Below are positions 7,803-13,787 of a stretch of DNA of 14,430 bases, piece after piece. Source of the DNA: SAR202 cluster bacterium (GTDB lineage Bacteria > Chloroflexota > Dehalococcoidia > Lucifugimonadales > UBA826); the NCBI GenBank assembly GCA_009392675.1, contig VFFY01000251.1, forward strand, positions 1 to 14,430, given 5' to 3'. A model generated the notes under the pieces. It worked only from the letters and a program-made list of their open reading frames with translations. It was not told where the DNA came from and did not search any database. Each line of letters starts with the position of its first letter. Position 1 is the first letter of the stretch. The translations under genes and the position numbers were made by a program.

Positions 7803-8783
7803 CTACCCAGCTGCCTCAGGATTCAAACAGGCAGGCATCGGTTCTCCTATGAGGTGTGAAATAACATTATCGGCTGCCATCAAGCCCATTCTTCTAAGCG
7901 TGGCCGCGCTGGCACTAGCGATATGAGGGGTAATAATGACGTTCTCCATGTGGAGCAAAGGATCATCCGGTGATATTGGTTCAGGTAAAGTAACATCCAA
8001 AGCTGCTCCTGCTATTTTCCCAGCGGTTAAGGCTTCTCGTAGGGCATCTGGGTCTACTGTCCCTCCTCTGGAAGTATTTATTAAAAAAGCGCTCTCATTC
8101 ATCTTTCCAATTTCTTTTGAACCAATAAATCCTTGAGTTTCCGGTCCGAGGGGAATATGAACAGATACATAATCGGATGCGGACAAAAGTCTATCCAAAT
8201 CAGAAACCCACTTAAGTCCATACATATCTTCAACATCTGGTTTACGTGTTCTGGAGTGATAAAGGATCTCCATATCAAATCCTCTTGCCCGTTTGGCGAC
8301 CGCTGTACCTATCAAGCCCAAACCAACCAGCCCCAAAGTTTTACCGTACACATCGGTACCTAAATATGGCGTCTGATCAAAAATCTTCCATTCCCCCGCA
8401 ATAACCTTTCTGTTGGAGCGGGTTACTTGACGAGCTAAAGAAAGTATCAATCCCATCGTAAAGTCGGCGCACGACTCATGTAATATCCCCGGGGTATTAC
8501 CTACAAGAACACCGTTTTTAGTTGCTGATTCCAGATCTATATTGTCAATTCCTATTGCTCTAGTTCCCACAACTTTCAAACGATCGGCAGCGGAAAACAC
8601 TTCGTCATCCATGATGTCATTAGACTCGATCATCATTCCATCACACTCTTGTGCTTTCTGTATAACCAATTCCTTTGGTGGAGGTGTTGGTTGATCCCAG
8701 ATCTCCACTTCAAAATTTTGTTGCAACTTGGCAATTGCATCTGGGACTATAATTCTAGTAACAAATACTTTCTTTTCTAGCAT
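7803..8783 (-). CDS. D-2-hydroxyacid dehydrogenase (glyoxylate/hydroxypyruvate reductase-like)
   Basis: 326 residues, a full-length SerA/GyaR-type enzyme without the C-terminal ACT domain of many phosphoglycerate dehydrogenases. Landmarks: RAIGIDNID (75-83) in the substrate domain, GLGLIG (154-159) in the Rossmann domain, then YHSRTRKP (175-182), where Arg/Ser replace the acidic residue and suggest NADP(H) preference. The catalytic set is R239 (NTSRGG), E268 (TLPEPI) and H287 (TPHIASAS). AGGAG lies 8 nt before the ATG. It reduces a 2-keto acid such as glyoxylate or hydroxypyruvate, or works in reverse. It is only distantly similar to the dehydrogenase at 634 and leads a two-gene unit with the lipoprotein; it is divergent from the MFS transporter at 8948, which could carry its substrate. 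Confidence 0.9.
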   Translation of the reverse strand: MLEKKVFVTRIIVPDAIAKLQQNFEVEIWDQPTPPPKELVIQKAQECDGMMIESNDIMDDEVFSAADRLKVVGTRAIGIDNIDLESATKNGVLVGNTPGILHESCADFTMGLILSLARQVTRSNRKVIAGEWKIFDQTPYLGTDVYGKTLGLVGLGLIGTAVAKRARGFDMEILYHSRTRKPDVEDMYGLKWVSDLDRLLSASDYVSVHIPLGPETQGFIGSKEIGKMNESAFLINTSRGGTVDPDALREALTAGKIAGAALDVTLPEPISPDDPLLHMENVIITPHIASASAATLRRMGLMAADNVISHLIGEPMPACLNPEAAG

Positions 8784-8821
8784 ATATAAATCTCCTATCC
8801 ATCACATGCTCGGGCGAAAAA

Positions 8822-8835
8822 GTATACACCTATAC
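8822..8835. promoter_or_regulatory. Short palindrome in divergent promoter region
   Basis: GTATA-CACC-TATAC is a perfect 5-bp inverted repeat about 40 nt before the dehydrogenase start. Read on the minus strand it contains TATACT, a plausible -10 for the dehydrogenase, but no good -35 lies at 17 nt. Regulatory role is tentative. Confidence 0.25.
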
Positions 8836-8947
8836 ATTAAATACTAAACTGGCATTGAAGTTTATGTCTTGCGCTGGTGGAGTTAGTGCCCCAAAATCTT
8901 ATTGATGCGTGAGTAATTTCGCATCGCACAGGAAATATCGCTCCTTA

Positions 8948-10150
8948 ATGAAAGAATCTTCACAACAAAATATTTCATATAGATGGGTAATGCTCGCAGG
9001 TGTTTGGCTTGCCTACTTCTCATTTGGGGTAGTGCAAGGCGGCATACCTCCTCTAATTGGTCCGGTTAGTCAAGACCTGGGCTTAAGCCGTACGACGATG
9101 GGCACTGTATTGGGGGCATGGCCACTAATTTATATATTGACTGCAATTCCAGCCGGGGCTTTATTAGATAGATTCAATCTGAAATTCACAATTATGATTG
9201 GAGTTATCTTTATTGGTATTTCCGGACTCCTTAGAGCCATAGCCATCGATTACAAAACGATACTTTTTGCGGTAATGGTATTTGGTTTAGGTGGCCCGTT
9301 CGTATCGATTGGCGCACCAAAATTAATTAGCACATGGTTTTCTGGATCCGACCGGGGCCGTGCAATGGGGATATATCTTACTGCCCCTGCCGTCGGGCGG
9401 ATACTTGTGTTATCAGCTACCAACAGTCTCCTAATGCCTCTTTATAATAATAGTTGGAGATTAACTTTATTGACACTGGCCGGCGTGGCTTTTATTACAG
9501 CAATAATCTGGATATTAATTGCCAAAGACCTTAAACCTGACAACCAAAATCCCAGTGATAAAAAAGATCTCTTAGCAAGTATGAAAACTTTCCCCGATCT
9601 AGTTAGAGTGAGAGAAGTACGTTTAATTCTAATCATCGTACTTGGAATGTTTTTATTCAATCACGCAACTAATAATTGGCTTCCTGAAATACTGATTCAA
9701 AAAAGTTTGAGTTCATCAAAAGCCGGGTTGTTAGCAGCAATACCGGTTGCTACGGGGGCAGTCGGTGCAGCAATAATCCCACAGTTCGTGAAACCCAAGG
9801 CACATAAAAAAATTGTTTTTACCCTTTTTTGGATCGCCGCCGCCTGTACTATCTGTTTAATCTATTTTGAAGACCCTCTACTTTTGAGTGTCCTCATCAT
9901 TCTGGGGTTTGCATCAAGAGGCGTTATGCCAATCATCATGCTTACATTAATATCTATGGTAGGGGGTGAAAAAACAGGTGCGGCTGGGGGACTCTACTTT
10001 ACAGCAGGAGAAATAGGTGGGGTACTAGGTCCAATTTTATTAGGGTTTTCTGCTGATATATTCAACAGTTTTACCCCTGGATTATTTTTTCTTTCCTCTT
10101 TATGTATTGCCCTATCATTTGGATCAACAATTATTACCATAAAAACCTAA
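8948..10150 (+). CDS. MFS transporter, CynX/NimT-like
   Basis: About 400 residues and 12 predicted membrane helices. The start chosen is the ATG at 8948, which gives a short tail before helix 1 (VMLAGVWLAYFSFGVVQGG); an in-frame GTG at 8909 would add 13 residues but has no ribosome site (an AGGAAA lies about 15 nt before the ATG). The helix 2-3 loop holds the MFS motif A as GALLDRFNLK (70-79), and WFSGSDRGRAMGI follows helix 4. The central cytoplasmic loop is about 192-225. The family exports or imports small organic anions such as cyanate or nitroimidazole-type compounds; the substrate here is unknown. Convergent with the thioredoxin-like gene, 11 nt away, with no visible terminator. Confidence 0.87.
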   Translation: MKESSQQNISYRWVMLAGVWLAYFSFGVVQGGIPPLIGPVSQDLGLSRTTMGTVLGAWPLIYILTAIPAGALLDRFNLKFTIMIGVIFIGISGLLRAIAIDYKTILFAVMVFGLGGPFVSIGAPKLISTWFSGSDRGRAMGIYLTAPAVGRILVLSATNSLLMPLYNNSWRLTLLTLAGVAFITAIIWILIAKDLKPDNQNPSDKKDLLASMKTFPDLVRVREVRLILIIVLGMFLFNHATNNWLPEILIQKSLSSSKAGLLAAIPVATGAVGAAIIPQFVKPKAHKKIVFTLFWIAAACTICLIYFEDPLLLSVLIILGFASRGVMPIIMLTLISMVGGEKTGAAGGLYFTAGEIGGVLGPILLGFSADIFNSFTPGLFFLSSLCIALSFGSTIITIKT

Positions 10151-10161
10151 TCTAATCATTA

Positions 10162-10647
10162 TCAATTATCAACCAACATAGAATTAATTAAAGCGTGGTC
10201 AGGGACACCATTAGTTTTATAACGAATAGCTCCAGATTGGTCAAAAATTATGAAAGTTGGTACCAATTTTCCATCGTATTTGCTATATAAAATCTTGCCA
10301 ACATGGTTTTGCACTTCTAGCCTAACAAATATTACCTTCTGGCCCAGTTGCGCTTCCAACCTGTCAACGGCAGGTTTCATAGATAGACATCCAATTCAAA
10401 GATCAGAATGTAAATAGAGCAATACGGGACGACCAGAATTTTGCAATGAGTCCCAACCAGAAATATCCTTTAACTCATCAGAGGAGCTCGTCAAGTAATT
10501 CTGGAAAAATACTACACCTAGCATAAGAATTAGAACCGACAATAATGCAATTTTAATAGAAAAAGTGCGGTAGACCAACAAGAAAGTTATGGTCAAAATG
10601 AAAAGAGAAACCAATATGTATGAATATTGATTTAAGAAAGTAAACAT
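10162..10647 (-). CDS. Selenocysteine-containing, membrane-anchored thioredoxin-like protein (in-frame UGA read as Sec)
   Basis: One frame, 161 residues, broken only by the TGA at 10396-10398 (residue 84). Upstream are two hydrophobic segments (about 10-30 and 33-51) and a short linker, then the strand RPVLLYLHSDL; downstream is IGC, then LSMKPAVDRLEAQLG, a strand (KVIFVRLEV) and VPTFIIFD with the cis-proline motif. Together they rebuild one thioredoxin fold, and the TGA falls exactly on the first cysteine of CxxC: U84-I-G-C87, with P92 five residues after C87 as in thioredoxins. Sec-containing thioredoxin-like UxxC proteins are known in bacteria. The domain would face outside if the second segment is an exit helix. 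The start is uncertain: the ATG at 10645-10647 avoids the upstream terminator but has only a weak CAAG site; the ATG at 10689 lies on the terminator stem. The alternative, a Cys-to-stop pseudogene, fits less well because everything else is intact. Confidence 0.75.
10358..10376 (-). promoter_or_regulatory. Candidate bacterial SECIS stem-loop
   Basis: In the mRNA, AACCUG-CCGUUGA-CAGGUU forms a perfect 6-bp stem with a 7-nt loop; the stem begins 19 nt and the loop 25 nt after the UGA. Known bacterial SECIS elements place the apical loop roughly 16-37 nt after UGA and carry G (often GU) at the start of the loop. Here GUU is inside the loop, and the closing G-C pair, if open, puts G first. The hairpin lies within coding sequence, as required in bacteria. 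Confidence 0.55.
10396..10398 (-). other. In-frame UGA, candidate selenocysteine codon
   Basis: The codon before is CTT (L83) and those after are ATT GGA TGT (I-G-C). The reading frame is uninterrupted on both sides. UGA is used as an ordinary stop elsewhere in the window (ends of the kinase at 3402 and the amidohydrolase at 6531), so a recoding signal rather than a changed genetic code is needed. Confidence 0.72.
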
Positions 10648-10657
10648 AACTTGAATC

Positions 10658-10687
10658 AAATAAAAACGGGTCGCCCAAAAGCGACCC
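10658..10687 (-). terminator. Rho-independent terminator of the eight-cysteine protein gene
   Basis: On the minus strand GGGTCGC-TTTTGG-GCGACCC is a perfect 7-bp GC-rich stem (10668-10687) followed by GTTTTTATTT. It lies 29 nt after the stop of the gene at 10717 and just upstream of the selenoprotein start, separating the two transcripts or attenuating the second. Confidence 0.85.
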
Positions 10688-10716
10688 ATTTCATTACTTT
10701 GTTCAAGCTAATCCAG

Positions 10717-10908
10717 CTACGCAGCAACCATATCGTGCCCGCAGCACATCGGTGACTTGATTTTGCCACAACCGTTGGTACATTCTGCTACACCAACTGT
10801 CGTACCATCATCCTTCTCAATATTTACATGGGTCAATTCTGTTCCACATTTCCCACAAGTAATAGGATGTACTTCCATGCCGCAATCACCACAACTATAT
10901 TTCGCCAT
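10717..10908 (-). CDS. Small eight-cysteine metal-binding protein (rubredoxin/desulforedoxin-like)
   Basis: 63 residues with eight cysteines: C6-x2-C9, C18-x2-C21, C43-x3-C47 and the pair C55-C56. The first two knuckles make a zinc-ribbon or rubredoxin-type site. The C-terminal CGKIKSPMCCGHDMV block resembles desulforedoxin and the N-terminal domain of desulfoferrodoxin, where a CC pair followed by G-x-D-M-V completes an Fe(Cys)4 site. The protein may therefore bind two metals and act as a small electron carrier or zinc protein; the assignment is by motif only. AAGGAG lies 8 nt before the ATG. It has its own candidate promoter and terminator and is followed by the selenocysteine thioredoxin-like gene, so a redox role is reasonable. 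Confidence 0.82.
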   Translation of the reverse strand: MAKYSCGDCGMEVHPITCGKCGTELTHVNIEKDDGTTVGVAECTNGCGKIKSPMCCGHDMVAA

Positions 10909-10972
10909 TATATTCTCCTTAATTCACAATCATTAATAAAACAGTATCGGCTAACTGACGTTCACCACAAAG

Positions 10973-11001
10973 AGTCTATCGTTCACTAAAAACACTGTCA
11001 A
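10973..11001 (-). promoter_or_regulatory. Candidate sigma-70-type promoter for the eight-cysteine protein gene
   Basis: On the minus strand a consensus TTGACA (10996-11001) is followed by a 17-nt spacer and TAGACT (10973-10978), about 65 nt upstream of the start at 10908. Consensus -35 and ideal spacing support it; the -10 matches four of six positions. Confidence 0.6.
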
Positions 11002-11025
11002 TCAACAGAAAAGGAAACTCTATAT

Positions 11026-11055
11026 ATTGAATAGATTCAATTAACAAAGTATAGT
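11026..11055 (+). promoter_or_regulatory. Candidate promoter with overlapping palindromic operator for the NHL gene
   Basis: TTGAAT (11027-11032), a 17-nt spacer and TATAGT (11050-11055) form a good promoter about 75 nt before the start at 11129. The -35 is embedded in the perfect palindrome ATTGAAT-AG-ATTCAAT (11026-11041), a plausible repressor or activator site. Confidence 0.5.
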
Positions 11056-11128
11056 TTCGACCCAACAAAAGACCTCTAGCTAAACTATGTTTTTGTAATC
11101 AGATAACGAGTACTTCAAGGAGAAAGTA

Positions 11129-12052
11129 ATGGCAACCAAACCTTTACGAGTGAGTTATGGCGAGTACACATATGAAAATGTTCCTGGTTGGGCTCCTTTA
11201 CCAAGCGGGTGGGAATGGAATCACGTGGTGGGGGTTTGCGTTGATAGTCAAGATCGTATTTTCGCCTACAACAGAAGCGAGCACCCAATGATTGTATTGG
11301 ATAAAGAAGGTGCTATTTTAGCCACGTGGGGTGAGGATAGTTTCTCGTCCGCACATCACGTACAAGTTGGGCCAGCCGATTCCATATGGACAACCGATAT
11401 AGGTGACCATACTGTACGCAAGTGGTCGGCTGAAGGCGAACAGTTGATGATGTTGGGTACCCCAAATGAACCCGCTCCTGAGCAAAGCGGGGAGCCCTTT
11501 AATAAACCCACTGACATAGCTTTTGGTCTTGACGGCTCCATCTATATTTCTGACGGATACGGTAACTCCAGAGTTCATCATTACACCCCTGAAGGAAAGT
11601 TAATTGGGTCATGGGGAGAAAGAGGAACTGGACCCGGACAATTTATGATTCCACACGGCGTTGAGGTAGACCCCTCTGGTCTTGTTTATGTGGCAGACCG
11701 TGAGAACAACCGAATTCAGATTTTTACATCATCGGGACAATATGTCTCAGAATGGAAAGGAGTTCACAGACCGAATGAGATTTTGCATGGTAATGACGGC
11801 GCAATGTACGTGGCAGAACTTGGCATGAGACAAGGAACCGGTCCTGATGCCGATGAAGTCACCGTTGTTACGCCTCATTCCGGAGTCAAAATTATGACAA
11901 AAAGTGGACAATGGCTAGGAGGATGGGGCGCGGACACCCATACAGCTGGTGACTTAGTGGCCGCTCACGCAGTTGGAATTGACTCCGAAGGAAGCCTGTA
12001 TGTCGGTGAAACTTTGGACGGTGCCCGACTCCAAAAATTTGTTAGAGTTTAG
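11129..12052 (+). CDS. NHL-repeat beta-propeller protein, peptidyl-alpha-hydroxyglycine lyase-like
   Basis: 307 residues of NHL-type repeats, with blades starting near 33, 76, 126, 175 and 279. Typical units are HGVEVDPSGLVYVADRENN (176-194), followed by RIQIFTSSG, and the SWGERGTGPGQF spacer (161-172). No signal peptide is present. Histidines H76/H77, H176 and H280 occur at equivalent points at blade starts, like the zinc-binding histidines of the peptidylglycine-amidating lyase propeller, so a metal-dependent lyase or lactonase is possible, but this is inference. AAGGAG lies 7 nt before the ATG, under the promoter at 11026-11055. The stop overlaps the convergent MFS gene by 11 nt. A purely structural or binding role cannot be excluded. 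Confidence 0.85.
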   Translation: MATKPLRVSYGEYTYENVPGWAPLPSGWEWNHVVGVCVDSQDRIFAYNRSEHPMIVLDKEGAILATWGEDSFSSAHHVQVGPADSIWTTDIGDHTVRKWSAEGEQLMMLGTPNEPAPEQSGEPFNKPTDIAFGLDGSIYISDGYGNSRVHHYTPEGKLIGSWGERGTGPGQFMIPHGVEVDPSGLVYVADRENNRIQIFTSSGQYVSEWKGVHRPNEILHGNDGAMYVAELGMRQGTGPDADEVTVVTPHSGVKIMTKSGQWLGGWGADTHTAGDLVAAHAVGIDSEGSLYVGETLDGARLQKFVRV

Positions 12053-13343
12053 AATTGTCAGTCCTCCGATTTTGGATATATTCTTCCCTTGCCGGAGGAC
12101 TAGCTAAAACAAAACACACAAACGATAAAAACAGAAATCCCAAAATTATTTTAAAAGCTAGGTCGTAACTACCTTGACTGTCATAAATAGCCCCTGCTAA
12201 TAAAGGACCGACTATCCCAGGAATAATCACTCCCTGTCGAATCAACCCATTTAGAGTCCCGTAATTTTTCATACCGAAAAGTTCAGTTACTGCCAGTGGT
12301 CCAAGGGCCCCGATACCCCCCATACCAAGGCCAAAAACTAATAATGAAATGAATATCAAAATAAAATTATCAGAAGAAAAAAATATGAAGGCCGCTACAC
12401 CTATAACCTGAATCCCTACAACCATCGCATAGGCCCACCTAGCCGTAGTATTCTCACTAACCCTTCCAAATATGACCTTGGAAGCCACTCCACCAAATGC
12501 CAAAACAGTAAGACAAAGACCTATTTTGTCAGCTGAAAGTTGAATATCCTGCAAATGGGCTGCCAGTTGCGTGACCAGAGTGGTCCTTACAAACTGCTGT
12601 AAGGTCATACCGATCGCAATAAACCAAAATGCCCTTGTTAGCAAGGCTGATCGAACTGACAACCCCTCAAGCACTTTTTTCGAAGAATACTGATTAAGAC
12701 CTCTCGGAGCCCAACGTTTATTTTGTTCCTTTAATACAAATTCAATACCATCTCTAACGAAAATAAAAGAAGCGATCGATAATATCCCCAAAACAATCGC
12801 GGTGAAAAGAAACCCGCTTCTCCAACCTCCAAAAGCAATAAGAAGAGTTAAAACTGGAATCGAAACCATTCCTCCAAAATTGTTACCTGCCGTAACAAAT
12901 CCCATCATACGTCCACGAGTTTCTGGGAACCATAATTGGACCAAACGTCCAGTCGCTAATCCGGTACCAGGCGCTCCGGCAAAAATTAGGAGAGAGAAAA
13001 AATAAAATTGCCATAATTCAGCCATTATTGACCTGAGAAAAAGACCTACCGCTATAAACCCCAAGGAACCCGCCATTACATACCTAGATCCAAAAATATC
13101 TATGGTTCGACCAATTAAAGGTGAGAGAAAATGAGCTAATACCCCAAGTGTTAGGGCAAAGTTGATCTGAGTTCTCGTCCATCCAAATTCTTCTTGCAGA
13201 GGGACTATAAAAAGGCCAAACCCATATTGAGCAAACCCTATCGACCCTCCGATAGATAGAAAAGATACAGCTACTACTATCCATCCCTTGTAAATACCAC
13301 GGGGTGCGTTTTCAGATGGGTTTTTGGTTACTTCAGAAGGCAA
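12042..13343 (-). CDS. MFS transporter, OFA (oxalate/formate antiporter-like) family
   Basis: 433 residues and about 12 membrane helices. Family markers: GWIVVAVSF in helix 1 (20-28), EEFGWTRTQIN (51-61) between helices 1 and 2, motif A as GRTIDIFGSR (78-87), and LWFPETRGRMMGF followed by GNNFGG (153-158). The start is TTG (13341-13343); an in-frame TAG lies three codons upstream and the next methionine is at residue 90, so TTG is the only usual start. No Shine-Dalgarno is evident, and the gene follows the RND remnant by 24 nt on the same strand, so coupling is likely. The family moves monocarboxylates or dicarboxylates across the inner membrane, fitting the hydroxyacid enzymes in the window. 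It is paralogous to the transporter at 13788. Confidence 0.87.
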   Translation of the reverse strand: MPSEVTKNPSENAPRGIYKGWIVVAVSFLSIGGSIGFAQYGFGLFIVPLQEEFGWTRTQINFALTLGVLAHFLSPLIGRTIDIFGSRYVMAGSLGFIAVGLFLRSIMAELWQFYFFSLLIFAGAPGTGLATGRLVQLWFPETRGRMMGFVTAGNNFGGMVSIPVLTLLIAFGGWRSGFLFTAIVLGILSIASFIFVRDGIEFVLKEQNKRWAPRGLNQYSSKKVLEGLSVRSALLTRAFWFIAIGMTLQQFVRTTLVTQLAAHLQDIQLSADKIGLCLTVLAFGGVASKVIFGRVSENTTARWAYAMVVGIQVIGVAAFIFFSSDNFILIFISLLVFGLGMGGIGALGPLAVTELFGMKNYGTLNGLIRQGVIIPGIVGPLLAGAIYDSQGSYDLAFKIILGFLFLSFVCFVLASPPAREEYIQNRRTDNSKL

Positions 13344-13367
13344 CAGAAACTACGAATTGAAAATAAA

Positions 13368-13571
13368 TCATCCCTGAAGATTAACATTTAATTGTTTAAG
13401 CCGGTATCTTTTTAATCTTAAAAGATTAGGAATCGTTTCATGCATAAACTCGTAAATTATGGGGGTAATGAGCAAGGTCAGAAATGTGAATATACCGGCA
13501 CCTAGAATAATAATGAAGGCTAAAACTGTCACTGACCCTCTACGAAGGGCCAAATCCGTAATGTAGCTCAT
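13368..13571 (-). pseudogene. RND efflux pump remnant (N-terminus fused in frame to C-terminus)
   Basis: 67 residues. The first 30 (MSYITDLALRRGSVTVLAFI and onward) match the conserved start of AcrB/HAE1-type RND pumps, which normally run on for about 1,000 residues. Here that start passes directly into FLTLLITPIIYEFMHE, which resembles the end of the last RND membrane helix (TLxVxPVxY), then a basic tail. It looks like one in-frame internal deletion. AAAGGA about 7 nt before the ATG is a good ribosome site, so a tiny one-helix protein could still be made. It precedes the OFA transporter by 24 nt and may now serve as its leader. The alternative is a small unrelated membrane protein. Confidence 0.6.
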
Positions 13572-13592
13572 AATAGTCCTTTGGAGAATTTA

Positions 13593-13640
13593 CTAATTTC
13601 ATTCCATTAGCGATGATATGAGCATACTGATGGAAATTAG
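13593..13640. repeat. Imperfect inverted repeat in divergent intergenic region
   Basis: CTAATTTC (13593-13600) and GAAATTAG (13633-13640) are perfect 8-bp arms; after a 4-nt bulge the stem continues with CATTAG against CTGATG (one G-U). It lies in the 216-bp AT-rich region between the RND remnant and the right-hand transporter and could be an operator or mRNA leader structure. No clear promoter hexamers were identified with it. Confidence 0.35.
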
Positions 13641-13787
13641 GTAACTTTTAATGAATATTGGTACATAAAACAAATTATATTTTAAAATAGTACGTTAATA
13701 CATATTTACAGTCAATCACTTCGATTAGGAAACCAGACTAATTTTTAAGTATACGAATTTCATGACTTTTCATAACACCAAGACACT

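Noticed and set aside
8133..8363. Plus-strand open frame inside the second dehydrogenase
   Set aside because: It is antisense to a well-supported gene with full catalytic motifs, has no ribosome site and no recognisable protein features.
10396..10398. Interpreting the thioredoxin-like gene as a simple pseudogene or two separate genes
   Set aside because: The stop falls precisely on the first CxxC position, both halves stay in the same frame, the rest of the fold is intact and a SECIS-like hairpin follows. It remains the main alternative.
10645..10689. ATG at 10687-10689 as the selenoprotein start
   Set aside because: It lies on the terminator stem of the upstream gene, lacks a Shine-Dalgarno, and the added 14 residues are mostly terminator sequence.
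13333..13371. ATGA overlap at the end of the RND remnant (ATG at 13369-13371)
   Set aside because: It opens only 12 codons in a different frame from the transporter before a TGA. It could be a leader peptide but nothing supports one.
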